Shown here: piece after piece, positions 53,101 to 61,412 of the stretch | Layout: each line of letters starts with the position of its first letter | Position numbering within the stretch: the first letter of the stretch is position 1 | Origin: Halorubrum laminariae | GTDB taxonomy: Archaea; Halobacteriota; Halobacteria; Halobacteriales; Haloferacaceae | Assembly: GCF_024494655.1 (NCBI RefSeq) | Contig: NZ_JANHDL010000008.1 | Coordinates: forward strand, 1 to 64,000 | Reading direction: 5' to 3' | Length of the DNA stretch: 64,000 nucleotides | The notes under the pieces: model-generated | What the model was told of the DNA's origin: nothing | Database searches by the model: none | Seen by the model: the letters and a program-made list of their open reading frames with translations, nothing else | Position numbers and translations under genes: made by a program

Positions 53101-54249
53101 GCCGACTCCAAATCTGAGGAGATTATTAAACCTCTAATTAAAGGAACGGACCTCTCCAAGTATCATATTGATTTCCAAGACCGATATCTAATCTATGCAA
53201 AACAGGGCATTCAGATTGATCAATATCCTGCGGTGAAAGAGCATCTTGAAAACTACAAAGAGCAGATTGGTAGTACTGCGACCAACGAAGAATGGTACGA
53301 ACTGATGCAAGGCCAAGCCGAGTATCAGCCGTTCTTCGATTCTGCGAAGATCTGTTATCCGGATATCTCGAAAGAATGTAGCTTCGCAATGGATAGCGAG
53401 GGATATTACCTAGCAAATACATGTTATTTCATTCCTTCTGACTCTAATGCCCTGCTAGCTGTATTGAATTCAACACCGATCAATTGGTACTACCAGTTTG
53501 TGACTTCGGAGTATCGCGGTGGCTACCAGAGGTCATTCACGCATGCGATAAAGAATCTCCCCGTTCCCACTGCTCTCCTGGAAGGGGATGCTGGTGACAG
53601 ATTAGCGAACTTGGCTGAAAAGATGACAACAACTCAGAAACAGAGAGCTGCCATCAATCTGGCACTTGTTGATTACATCACTCCGTATGAGAACGGTACT
53701 AAGCTGGCCAAACTAACTGGGTATCAGCCACCAGCTGGTACTTCGGAAAATATTCTGTCGGAAACAACCGAAAGTCGGGAGAATTTGCGAGTTGGTTCAG
53801 TGCAGGTCAAAAACTCGGGTGCGAAGCTAACCGTTGAAATAAGTGCGAGGTATAAACCAGAGAATCCTGAAGAATACGACACTGATCGGTGGGGGTATGC
53901 CGAAACTGAACTCCTACCAGCAATGGAGTTCGTTGGCCTGAATGAGAAGACTATGGCCCTTGTAGAAGAATTTGTGCCGTACGCTGTTGAAGAAGCAGGC
54001 GGATTTGCAGAGTTCCGTGAGAACGCGACAACGACAAAATCACTAATTGATCGTCTTAAAGAGCTAACCCTCCCCCAGCTAAGTGAGATTGAAGATGATC
54101 TTGAGAGGTATTTAGAGAGAAAGAAGGAAGCCAAAGAATTGGAGCAAAAACAGAACGCCACTAACGAGAAAATCGATGAAATCGTCTATGACCTATTCGG
54201 GCTCGAACAAGACGATCTTGAAATCATCGAATCTTCACTTGAGGAATGA
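50116..54249 (+). CDS. Type IIG (Eco57I/PglX-like) restriction-modification enzyme
   Basis: A 1377-residue single-chain restriction and adenine-methyltransferase enzyme. The N-terminal nuclease-like core is at about residues 89-130 (RRPDYGFFETED ... AVAVADAKRWGRP, PD...D-x-K). The methyltransferase has SAM motif I ILDPAMGSGHFLTSTI (about 536) and catalytic motif IV VIGNPPYVRM (about 793). A target recognition domain follows, including YLANTCYFIPSD and NSTPINWYYQF, and then a C-terminal coil. It should methylate adenine in its site and, depending on partners, block unmodified DNA. It overlaps the helicase gene by 4 bp. The part from about 52500 on is visibly more AT-rich than the first two thirds, as expected of exchanged recognition domains. 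Confidence 0.92.
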   Translation: MQSSLTYRTNRDLFSNYYLDEHLPETEEWDEVDDDELEAAYDEIVDLYDREKSTAPKRNESQLEEKFIRPMFRKLGIPFEVEESTSRTQRRPDYGFFETEDAARDAFERREGGGDFYENAVAVADAKRWGRPLDTRGSGEHERDFENPSYQIHVYLQETPARWAVLTDGKKWRLYYGPTSHRLDSYYEVDLPTVLEKGDLEDFKYFYLFFRHSAFLEDSGGDCFLDDVYDESNVFAQDLGEDLQDNIYEAIKVLSEGHLQYPENDLDETDLDRIHDSSLIYLYRLIFVLYAEAEGRELLDTSNDIYEESYSLNSLKQEIAEELDSGDPKYRDWRNNLQTRLDELFMLIDQGSKSRGIPEEDLYIPAYNGGLFRTDPDEDDSPEAKFLANHDVGDAYLAKVVELLTRSQNSNGGGKIFVDYSSLDVRHLGSIYEGLLEYQLNVADESLSLDDGEYVSADEDEDIVVQEGEVYLTTGSGERKATGSYYTPEYVVEYIVENTLEPLIDDIRADLAGRSARGDDRGFAAEFAERIFDLKILDPAMGSGHFLTSTIDYLAREIIDAQEKQAAQQGIETVDEGHDINWARRQVAQRCIYGVDLNPLAVELSKVSLWLRTLAAEQPLAFLDHHLKTGNSLVGSDIEEIEELESDSGGDEQNASLADFGVARKGTIEQLMRIYEDFIAIENQELADVKEMEAKYDEFERNKLRKRLEAMTNVHTAEDFGLDNLPSDAYERMAAAMEDDDEWEQIEQMQWFEDAQQWADDDDYFHWKLEYPEAFYDEDGSEVSNPGFDAVIGNPPYVRMEQIKPLKPFLSANYEVHDSRVDLYGYFMERSLELCASKYGVIVSNKWMRAKYGENLRELLSRHQVEQILDFGDLEVFPGISTYPTILIMNTRKEFTDDVQVAQFETLDFTSLSEAFEAQAIDLPSDYFGKEKWSMGSVDEERIKRNLDSNGVHLSEYITDELGITKVNDGIGWGIKTGGNDAFIIDEAKRRELIDADSKSEEIIKPLIKGTDLSKYHIDFQDRYLIYAKQGIQIDQYPAVKEHLENYKEQIGSTATNEEWYELMQGQAEYQPFFDSAKICYPDISKECSFAMDSEGYYLANTCYFIPSDSNALLAVLNSTPINWYYQFVTSEYRGGYQRSFTHAIKNLPVPTALLEGDAGDRLANLAEKMTTTQKQRAAINLALVDYITPYENGTKLAKLTGYQPPAGTSENILSETTESRENLRVGSVQVKNSGAKLTVEISARYKPENPEEYDTDRWGYAETELLPAMEFVGLNEKTMALVEEFVPYAVEEAGGFAEFRENATTTKSLIDRLKELTLPQLSEIEDDLERYLERKKEAKELEQKQNATNEKIDEIVYDLFGLEQDDLEIIESSLEE

Positions 54250-57185
54250 CTGACTTCGAGGTTGGGGATCACGTTCAGTTCGCTGGAGGACAGGGCGAGA
54301 TCACGAAGATCGAAGACCGCCCAAACGGGGGTCAGCTCCTCCACGTTTACACCACGGAGGGTGAACTCCGGAAACTCCCGAGTGGCCTGCCCCACATCGA
54401 GCGGATCGACTCTATCGTCGACAGGCTCGCAGCTCGACAGATCGATTCTCCGATCCACCATGACCTTCGGGGACGTGCAACCCGCCTTGACCTCGCATAT
54501 CGGTACAACCGATTCCTGTCGCTGACGAACAACCGGATCGAGATAGAACCGTATCAGGTCCAAGCTGCTTACGAGATACTCAATTCGTACGACCACCGAT
54601 ACCTCATCGGTGACGAAGTCGGACTCGGGAAGACAATCGAGGCCGGTATCGTTATCGAGGAGCTCATCGCCCGCGGTCGTGCCCAACGGGTCCTGATCGT
54701 TGCGCCAGCGCCGCTTACCGTACAGTGGCAACAGGAAATGCGCGAGAAGTTCGACCGGAACTTCGTTATTTACGACCGCGAGACTGTTCGTACCCACCGG
54801 AAATCCCACCCGAACCAGAACGTCTGGCTACAGGAAGACCTCATCATCACGTCCGTCGACTTTGCGAAGCAGGACGACGTTCTCGAAGCACTCCGTAACC
54901 TCGATGTCCCTTGGGACGTCGCGGTATTCGACGAGGCCCACCACCTTACCGCCCGCCGGTCGAGCGACGACTCCATCGAACGCACTCAACGCTACACGGT
55001 CGGGGAAGCGGTGGCTGATAACTCCGACGCACTCCTACTCCTCACGGGGACGCCGCACAAGGGGAAGTCCGACCAGTTCTACTTCCTGGTGAGCCTGCTC
55101 GATCCGTATCGCTTCGGTCACGAGTCGCAGATCCACCCGGACGGGCTCGAAGACCTGATGATCCGCCGGCTGAAGGAGGATATGTACGAGACTGACGGGA
55201 CGCGTATGTTCCCCGAAAAGAACATCGAAGCGTTGGGTGTCAATATGTCGCGGGCCGAGCGGAAGCTGTACGACGACGTCACCGAGTACATCCGCGAGTA
55301 CTACAACCTCGCTCAGCAGGAGGAAAACAAGGCGGCGGGGTTTACGATGGTTATCTACCAGAAGCGCCTCGTGTCCAGTATATACGCCATCCAGAAGTCC
55401 CTGGAAAATCGGATGCGTGCTATCCAGAACGACGCGGTCGCGGAGGATTTGCCCGACGACGTCCAGGAACTCATCCCACGGTACAGCACCGAACCGGAGA
55501 TGATGACCGACGCCGAGCGCGAGCGCGTCGAGGAGGCGCTGGAGACGGTCACAGTCACGCTGAATCAGTCACAGATACAGGAAGAACTCGACCGCGTCAA
55601 ACAGCTCTGGCGGCAAGCTAAGGATATTGAGACCGATTCGAAGGCTCGGATGCTCAAGCAGTTTGTCGACCAGATTCTAACCGAGGACCCCGATGAGAAA
55701 ATTCTCATCTTCACCGAATACACTGACACCCTTGAGTACCTCCGCGATCAGGTTTTCGCTGAATACAATATCGCGCAGGTTTACGGTGACTTGGATCAGG
55801 AGCGCCGTCGACAAGAAATGGCTGACTTCGAGAACGAGAAAAGTATAATGATTGCGACAGATGCGGCCCAGGAGGGGCTGAATCTCCAGTTTGCGCATAT
55901 CCTGTGTAATTTCGATTTGCCGTGGTCACCGACTAGAATCGATCAACGAATGGGACGACTACACCGATACGGGCAGGAACGGACAGTCGAGATTCGGAAC
56001 CTCTTCTTCAAGAATACACGGGAAAGCGAGATCCTGAACCTGCTAGTCGAGAAGACGGATCAGATCGAATCCGACCTCGGGATGCGATCCGATGTGCTTG
56101 GTCGGGTTCTGGAAGACGTCGATCTCGACGATACGATTATGGCCGCAATCGCTGAAGATCGTCCTACAGACGAGGTTGTCGCTGATATCGACGAGACCAT
56201 CGAGGAACGAAAGAACGCACTGGAAACGGTTGAGAATGAGTTCCTCATCCGGGATCGATTCGATCTCTCCGACGAGGATGACGAGATCCTCGACGTGATT
56301 GAACGGAGTCAACACGGCGACGTCAGCGAAGACGATATCGAAGTTCTGGTCCGTGAGTTCTTCGACGAATTCGGCGGCGACATCCGTGGCGTGCGTCCTG
56401 GCCCAGCTCGTGCCGGCGGAGACGTGTTTCAACTCGACGTTCCAGATGTTCTCTCCGGGGATCAAATCGCGGGACGATACGAGCAAGCGACATTCACACG
56501 CCAAGTAGCGATGGAGGAAGACGAAGTCGAATTCATTGCCCTGGACCATCCGCTCGTACAGTCACTCATTGAGTTCTGCTTGGACTCGAACCGTATCGGC
56601 GGACAGGTCGCTATGAAAGTAGCCGCTGATGGAGAGTCCACTCCTGGTATCCTGTTCACGTATCGGTTGGGATACGTTTCTGGGGCCGGCGAAGCGGTAA
56701 CGGAAAAACTGGTTCCACTCTATGTCACGTCCGAAGGTGAAGTGGGAACGAAGAAGCCGGAGTTTGTGGACACGCTCCCACCGGGGGAAGTCGGCCCTGC
56801 GCCGGTTCTTGAACAGTTAGCGTCGACGGCAGAGGAACTGCACAGTATTGCGGAGATGGAAGCGTGGGAGCAGGTTGAATCGTTCGCTGAGGAAGCACGT
56901 GAGGAGCGTGAACGAGAAGTTGAAATCAAGCGTGAACACGCTGAACAGCACTTCGAGGAAGAAATTAGCGAGTGGGAGGAGCGTCTGGAAACCTATCGAC
57001 ACCAGGACGAGCAGGGAAAGGATATGTCAGCACCAATCGGGAACGCAAAGCGTGAGCTTGAGTCGCTTCGCCGTGAGCGTGACGATGAATTAGCCCGATT
57101 AGACGAGGAAAAACACGTTACCCCTGAGGAGCCAAAGTTGGTCACTGCATCACTGGTCGTCGACAGCCACCCGGGTGAACGATGA
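54246..57185 (+). CDS. SNF2/RapA-type helicase (DrmD-like)
   Basis: A 979-residue SF2 translocase. The N-terminal region has a small barrel (FEVGDHVQFAGGQGEITKIE). The helicase core has Walker A LIGDEVGLGKTIEAGIVIEE (about 124), DEAHHLTARRS (about 229), LLTGTPHKGKSDQF, ATDAAQEGLNLQFAH and QRMGRLHRYGQ. A long C-terminal extension ends in a charged coil. In DISARM and related systems such a helicase works with a methyltransferase like the one upstream, moving along DNA during restriction. It is coupled by ATGA overlaps to both neighbours. Confidence 0.92.
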   Translation: MTDFEVGDHVQFAGGQGEITKIEDRPNGGQLLHVYTTEGELRKLPSGLPHIERIDSIVDRLAARQIDSPIHHDLRGRATRLDLAYRYNRFLSLTNNRIEIEPYQVQAAYEILNSYDHRYLIGDEVGLGKTIEAGIVIEELIARGRAQRVLIVAPAPLTVQWQQEMREKFDRNFVIYDRETVRTHRKSHPNQNVWLQEDLIITSVDFAKQDDVLEALRNLDVPWDVAVFDEAHHLTARRSSDDSIERTQRYTVGEAVADNSDALLLLTGTPHKGKSDQFYFLVSLLDPYRFGHESQIHPDGLEDLMIRRLKEDMYETDGTRMFPEKNIEALGVNMSRAERKLYDDVTEYIREYYNLAQQEENKAAGFTMVIYQKRLVSSIYAIQKSLENRMRAIQNDAVAEDLPDDVQELIPRYSTEPEMMTDAERERVEEALETVTVTLNQSQIQEELDRVKQLWRQAKDIETDSKARMLKQFVDQILTEDPDEKILIFTEYTDTLEYLRDQVFAEYNIAQVYGDLDQERRRQEMADFENEKSIMIATDAAQEGLNLQFAHILCNFDLPWSPTRIDQRMGRLHRYGQERTVEIRNLFFKNTRESEILNLLVEKTDQIESDLGMRSDVLGRVLEDVDLDDTIMAAIAEDRPTDEVVADIDETIEERKNALETVENEFLIRDRFDLSDEDDEILDVIERSQHGDVSEDDIEVLVREFFDEFGGDIRGVRPGPARAGGDVFQLDVPDVLSGDQIAGRYEQATFTRQVAMEEDEVEFIALDHPLVQSLIEFCLDSNRIGGQVAMKVAADGESTPGILFTYRLGYVSGAGEAVTEKLVPLYVTSEGEVGTKKPEFVDTLPPGEVGPAPVLEQLASTAEELHSIAEMEAWEQVESFAEEAREEREREVEIKREHAEQHFEEEISEWEERLETYRHQDEQGKDMSAPIGNAKRELESLRRERDDELARLDEEKHVTPEEPKLVTASLVVDSHPGER

Positions 57186-57727
57186 CTGTCGAGATTACGA
57201 ACGTCGTCGGCTCCGGCGATCTTGGAGTAGAACTGGATGTTGAAGCCGTGGAAGCCGACTTGTCGACGCCATACTCGGAATACGATCCGTCAAACTACCA
57301 TGGTCTCTACGTACGCCTCGAAGAAGACGGACCACTCATCACAATATATCGGAGCGGGAAGTACATCATCAGTGGGTGCTCCAGTAAGGAGTTGTTACAC
57401 GAGACGAATGAAGCGTTTCAGAGGTTGCTCGCAGATTTGGACGTTATCGAAGAAAACGCGCAGATAGGATTCACCATCCAAAATGTCGTTTGTACGGCGA
57501 TGCTTGATGAACCGGTCTCTCTGAATGCCCTTACAATCGGATTAGGATTAGAAGTGACAGAGTATGAACCCGAGCAGTTCCCCGGCCTGGTTTACCGACC
57601 CGCAGAAATCGGTGCCGTGTTGCTGGTATTCGCTAACGGAAAGATGGTTATCACGGGTGCTAAGAACGTCGAAACAGCTGAATCAGCGTACAAAAACCTC
57701 CAATCGAAGGTTCACGCACTGGTTTAG
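57182..57727 (+). CDS. tbp: TATA-binding-protein (TBP) paralogue in a restriction operon
   Basis: A 181-residue protein with the two-fold TBP saddle. The first repeat is VEITNVVGSGDLGVELDVEA ... YDPSNYHGLYVRLEEDGPL with SGKYIISGCSS. The second is IGFTIQNVVCTAMLDEPVSL ... EPEQFPGLVYRPAEIGAV with NGKMVITGAKN. Length equals that of archaeal TBPs. The first repeat has departures from consensus (NYHGLYVRLEEDGPLITIYR where FPGLVYRL...ALIF is usual). ATG 57182 overlaps the helicase stop by 4 bp, so it is made with the restriction proteins. It may direct transcription of this operon or bind promoters or invaders; this is inference. Confidence 0.9.
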   Translation: MTVEITNVVGSGDLGVELDVEAVEADLSTPYSEYDPSNYHGLYVRLEEDGPLITIYRSGKYIISGCSSKELLHETNEAFQRLLADLDVIEENAQIGFTIQNVVCTAMLDEPVSLNALTIGLGLEVTEYEPEQFPGLVYRPAEIGAVLLVFANGKMVITGAKNVETAESAYKNLQSKVHALV

Positions 57728-57874
57728 TCGCAGCGGCTCTATTGAAATACTCAGCAAGTGATCCATTCTAATCTGGTTGAGGTCGGGACACTCTCTCTAC
57801 GTTCTGTCGTTTGGGTGCTGTTCAGACACACTCAGTGAGAAGGCTCATTACCCCTTCGAGACTCTCCAGAGAGA
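57728..57874. other. Intergenic spacer with an IS-like end
   Basis: GGCTCTATTGAAATAC at 57737 resembles the IS ends at 4452, 8493 and 61361. No other end is visible nearby. It breaks the otherwise overlapping operon before the phosphoesterase gene. Confidence 0.35.
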
Positions 57875-58888
57875 GTGGAAGAGGTAGAGACAACGGATAT
57901 CACGGTACGAGTGCTGGGGCCACCTAAGTTTGATCGACACAGCAATCACGAAATTCTCGTTGAAGATGCCGATGGACGGCTTTCCGACCTTCGGGTGTGG
58001 AGCAAGCACCACGGTCAGGTCGAGTGGCGAGTCGGATCGACGTATGAGTTAGAAGGGGTCAAGCGGAATCCTGTCGAGGCCAACAAGGCCCGGTACGAGA
58101 CCGCTGCGAATACACAGATTTCGAGAGTAGGACACCCCCAAACTCCGGACGTGAGTCTTCTCCACGTGAGTGACACCCACCTCGGTCGCCCTTCGACCGA
58201 TAAGGAACATATGGGGAATGCGAATCAGCTGGAGCGATTTCTCGACGCAGTCAACCTCGCGGTCAGATCACGGGTGGATGCGATCATCCACAGCGGCGAT
58301 ATTTTCGACGACGATGTCGATGAAGCGACCGTGCAGATTGTCGAAGAACACGTCGATCTGTTGGCCGACACCGGCATTCCGATCTACTACGTTCGAGGCA
58401 ATCACGGGTGTGACCGAGGGGACGCGTTTCTTCGATCACAGACTGACGCTGGCCGAATGATACATCTTTCAAATGAGCCTCAGTTGCTCGGTGAGGGAAC
58501 TCTCGCCGTCTACGGGATGGATGCTGATGGATCTACGAACGGACTCTCGGAAGTAGCCCCTGCCGGTGACACACCACAGGACGCGTACCGGCTGTTGGCG
58601 TGGCACGAGGCCGTCGAGCCCATCGCCAGAGATGGAGTCTCAATTAGGGATCTGGTGGAGGCTAGCGAAGTCGAACTGGATGCACTCGCCCTAGGCGATT
58701 TACACAAGCACAAGCGAGCCTACATTGGTGATGTCTACAAGGACACAGGGGAGCGGTTTCGCGCGTTTTACGCCGGCGCGATCACGGGTATCGCGCGAAA
58801 ATCGGAAGGGTACGAACCTGCTGTATGGCTACTACAGATAACTGACGGTACGCTTGAGCGGTATCGACTACCCCTTCGACCTCGATAG
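57875..58888 (+). CDS. Calcineurin-like phosphoesterase with N-terminal OB-like domain
   Basis: A 337-residue protein. Residues 1-80 (DITVRVLGPPKFDRHSNHEI, LVEDADGRLSDLRVWSKHHG) follow an OB-fold pattern. From about residue 92 a metallophosphoesterase follows with all core motifs: HVSDTHLG, HSGDIFDDD, YVRGNHGCD, LLAWHEAV and ALGDLHKHK. This order is that of Mre11/SbcD-type nucleases and other DNA-acting phosphoesterases. It lies 147 bp after the TBP gene on the same strand and is probably part of the same defence module, as a nuclease. Confidence 0.87.
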   Translation: MEEVETTDITVRVLGPPKFDRHSNHEILVEDADGRLSDLRVWSKHHGQVEWRVGSTYELEGVKRNPVEANKARYETAANTQISRVGHPQTPDVSLLHVSDTHLGRPSTDKEHMGNANQLERFLDAVNLAVRSRVDAIIHSGDIFDDDVDEATVQIVEEHVDLLADTGIPIYYVRGNHGCDRGDAFLRSQTDAGRMIHLSNEPQLLGEGTLAVYGMDADGSTNGLSEVAPAGDTPQDAYRLLAWHEAVEPIARDGVSIRDLVEASEVELDALALGDLHKHKRAYIGDVYKDTGERFRAFYAGAITGIARKSEGYEPAVWLLQITDGTLERYRLPLRPR

Positions 58889-59009
58889 TGGCCTCCCTCC
58901 ACGATGATACGAACCATTCGTACTTTCAGCGACCGGATGTTTCAGCCTGAATTGTGTCTGATGGTGAATATTTCGTCAAAAGCCTGCTGAGTCACTTCGC
59001 AGAGGTCCT

Positions 59010-59417
59010 TCAGTCCCCCCGTGGATCACCAACCGGTATTTCACCATACTCTGGGCATGAGACCCACCCCTGTCCGAACGCACCGCCCATTCCTTTGTCC
59101 GGGCTCCATTCGTGTTCATCCCCACAGTGTGGACACTCTACCAGCGGTGGGTCGATCTCAAGTGCCTCTTGTTGAACGAAGTGATTGCCTTGGTAGGAAC
59201 TACACTGTTGACAGACGTTTCCCCAGACCTTCTTGCCAAGAGTATTACTATAGACTCGTTCAACGGGCGTCTCATACTTCGCTAATACATCTCCGATAGG
59301 CGTATCGAGATGATCATTTCGTGGCCATACCACAGGCGTTTGCTCACCACACTGCCAGCAGTCTGTTTCCCACGTCAGCAATTTCTGGCGATCAACCGGG
59401 AGATCGTCTGGGAGCAT
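59010..59417 (-). CDS. Multi-zinc-ribbon protein, 135 aa
   Basis: Four Cys pairs or part-pairs are visible: CWQCGEQTP (about 20), CQQC (about 69), CPHCGDEHEW (about 94) and a lone CPEYGE near the end. This suggests two zinc ribbons, the last one partly degenerate. The N-terminal part contains PVVWPRNDHLDTPIGDVLAK. No family recognised. Convergent with the phosphoesterase gene and in line with the DUF262 gene upstream of it. Confidence 0.65.
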   Translation of the reverse strand: MLPDDLPVDRQKLLTWETDCWQCGEQTPVVWPRNDHLDTPIGDVLAKYETPVERVYSNTLGKKVWGNVCQQCSSYQGNHFVQQEALEIDPPLVECPHCGDEHEWSPDKGMGGAFGQGWVSCPEYGEIPVGDPRGD

Positions 59418-59480
59418 AATAGAGTGGTTCTACTCTGATTGAATATTTGATTCTTTGGCTCTGCTTCCCGACTACGATTT

Positions 59481-61280
59481 TCAATTGAACGTGTTAATAA
59501 TGTGATCTCGAAGCATCGCTTCACGTCGCTCAATAAACTCGGGAAAATTCTCCAGTTCGTACAACCGGTCATCAGTCGGGATGTGGTGGCGGTCGTAGTA
59601 ATGGTCACTTCGCGTTGAGATCCACTCGTCAAACGGTCTATCGCTCTTCGACTGGTTTTCTTCGATTAGCTGGAGGTTCGCAACGTGATCTCGCAAGGAA
59701 GCGTACCGTTCTGCCTTGCTCGGATCGAACCCATAATTCTCGATGAGATTATCCTTCTCTAAAAGGCTTCTCGGGAAGATGTGATCCACTTCGTGTGAAT
59801 CGTCAAGGGCGGGGTCAGGGTAGTATAGAACCGACAGGAGCAGGTAGATCTTCGTACTATTGTAGTCTGTCTCTTCAAATAGATCCTCTATGATTTCCTG
59901 ATTGAATCCAACAGCCTTCCCGCGGGTCCGAATTTCACGCTGTATCCGCTCTAACGGGAACTCACTGTCATCTGCCTCTGTTATGGCATCACGCGCATCC
60001 TCAATAATCTGGTCTGGTCGGGAGTTGAAATTGCTGTTGAGGAGTGCAGAGCAGAGCCATTCGAGGATACGTGGTCGAACCTGTACACCGAGCTGGGAAT
60101 CTGTCGTCAGGGACGGGTTCCCGTTATGGTAGAAGTAGAAGACCAGAGGGATGAGCGCATTTCGGCTTGTCAGACTCCTGCCTGTAATCCCAAAGTCGCT
60201 AATTAATTCGATAGTGGACTCAATTGCGTCTTGAACTCCCCCGTCAGCCCAAATCTCCTTCATCAAGGCCAGATTCTCGTGTGTGAATGTCCGAATTTGG
60301 TACTCAGCGGAGAGGTTTGTAACGACGAGAAGTGATTTCAGAACGAAGTCGCTACCGAAATCGTATCCCTCGTCGACATACGTCTGATTAAGATTCCCGA
60401 CGAATTTGTTGATTTCCTCTTTCGCATCAATTGGATCGCCTTCATCCGAGGCCCAGTATGAGGTAGCAATTGACAGAAGAATCTCGGACTTACTAAGCTG
60501 TGTACCCCCTTCGTTCGCCCGGACGAAGATGTCTAAAATCCGCTCGTTATCCTGGTTCCCTTCTTCGTAGTAGTTCACGATATCTCGGGCGTGAACGGCA
60601 TTGTAGAGGGTTGTGAGGTTCTTGAGGATGTAGTGTTCCTCCGCATCAGAAATGCTTTCTAGTTCATCGGCAATCTCGTTTGCCCGTGTCATTGCTTTCT
60701 CCAGTGTATCGACTTCCAGAATGTCACCGACGCGGAACCAGTACGCCTCGCTGGACTGTGTCGGGTCGGGCTCTTTGAATTTGAAATCGTATCGGAGCTT
60801 CAGGTGGTCTTCAGTTTGATCACCGGGATTTGAGAGAAGGTTGAGATAGAGCTGTTTCCGTGTCCAGGAGTCCGGGTTTTTCCGCTGACGATATTTTTGC
60901 TTCTCGACGTATGTTCCTTGGAGTCCGATGTAGAATGAAGAGAGGCGTTGTTGACCGTCGACGACGAGTGAAATTGAGTCTGGGAGCTGCTCGTATTCAG
61001 GAACTTTGGGATTCCGATGGTGGACGTTGTCGAACTCGTCCGGATAGATACTATCTTCAATGTGGTTTCGGACGAAGTAGTACTTGATCTGATTGTTAGC
61101 GAAGTCCCCATTGAGGTTCCAGAAAATGAATGAACCGATTGGGTACTCGCGGAGGACGGAATCGAATAACTGAACGATCTGTTCCGTGTCCCAGACGAAC
61201 TCTCGCTGGATCGCCGGTAGAAAGATAGACTCGTTTATTTCTGGCAGAACCTGCTTGATTGTCCGAGACTGGTAACCCAT
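59481..61280 (-). CDS. DUF262/HNH (GmrSD-like) restriction protein
   Basis: A 599-residue protein. The N-terminal DUF262 domain has FLPAIQREFVWDTEQIVQLF, YPIGSFIFW and SLVVDGQQRLSSFYIGL, the (I/V)-DGQQR nucleotide-dependent core. A helical middle follows, with RANEGGTQLSKSEILL, a family hallmark. The C-terminal DUF1524-type HNH nuclease has DDSHEVDHIFPRSLLE and LRDHVANLQLIEENQSKSDR. GmrSD enzymes cut glucosylated or otherwise modified phage DNA; haloarchaeal targets are unknown. Single ATG 61280, stand-alone gene. Confidence 0.9.
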   Translation of the reverse strand: MGYQSRTIKQVLPEINESIFLPAIQREFVWDTEQIVQLFDSVLREYPIGSFIFWNLNGDFANNQIKYYFVRNHIEDSIYPDEFDNVHHRNPKVPEYEQLPDSISLVVDGQQRLSSFYIGLQGTYVEKQKYRQRKNPDSWTRKQLYLNLLSNPGDQTEDHLKLRYDFKFKEPDPTQSSEAYWFRVGDILEVDTLEKAMTRANEIADELESISDAEEHYILKNLTTLYNAVHARDIVNYYEEGNQDNERILDIFVRANEGGTQLSKSEILLSIATSYWASDEGDPIDAKEEINKFVGNLNQTYVDEGYDFGSDFVLKSLLVVTNLSAEYQIRTFTHENLALMKEIWADGGVQDAIESTIELISDFGITGRSLTSRNALIPLVFYFYHNGNPSLTTDSQLGVQVRPRILEWLCSALLNSNFNSRPDQIIEDARDAITEADDSEFPLERIQREIRTRGKAVGFNQEIIEDLFEETDYNSTKIYLLLSVLYYPDPALDDSHEVDHIFPRSLLEKDNLIENYGFDPSKAERYASLRDHVANLQLIEENQSKSDRPFDEWISTRSDHYYDRHHIPTDDRLYELENFPEFIERREAMLRDHIINTFN

Positions 61281-61412
61281 GGAAGATGATCACTTCATCT
61301 CGCGCATTAGTCGTTTATATTGATTGGAGAAATCAGGGGTCGCTACCGACAGGCTATACCGGCTCTGTTGAAACCCTCAGAGAGTTACAGGTTGGGCCGG
61401 TAGTCTGACCGG

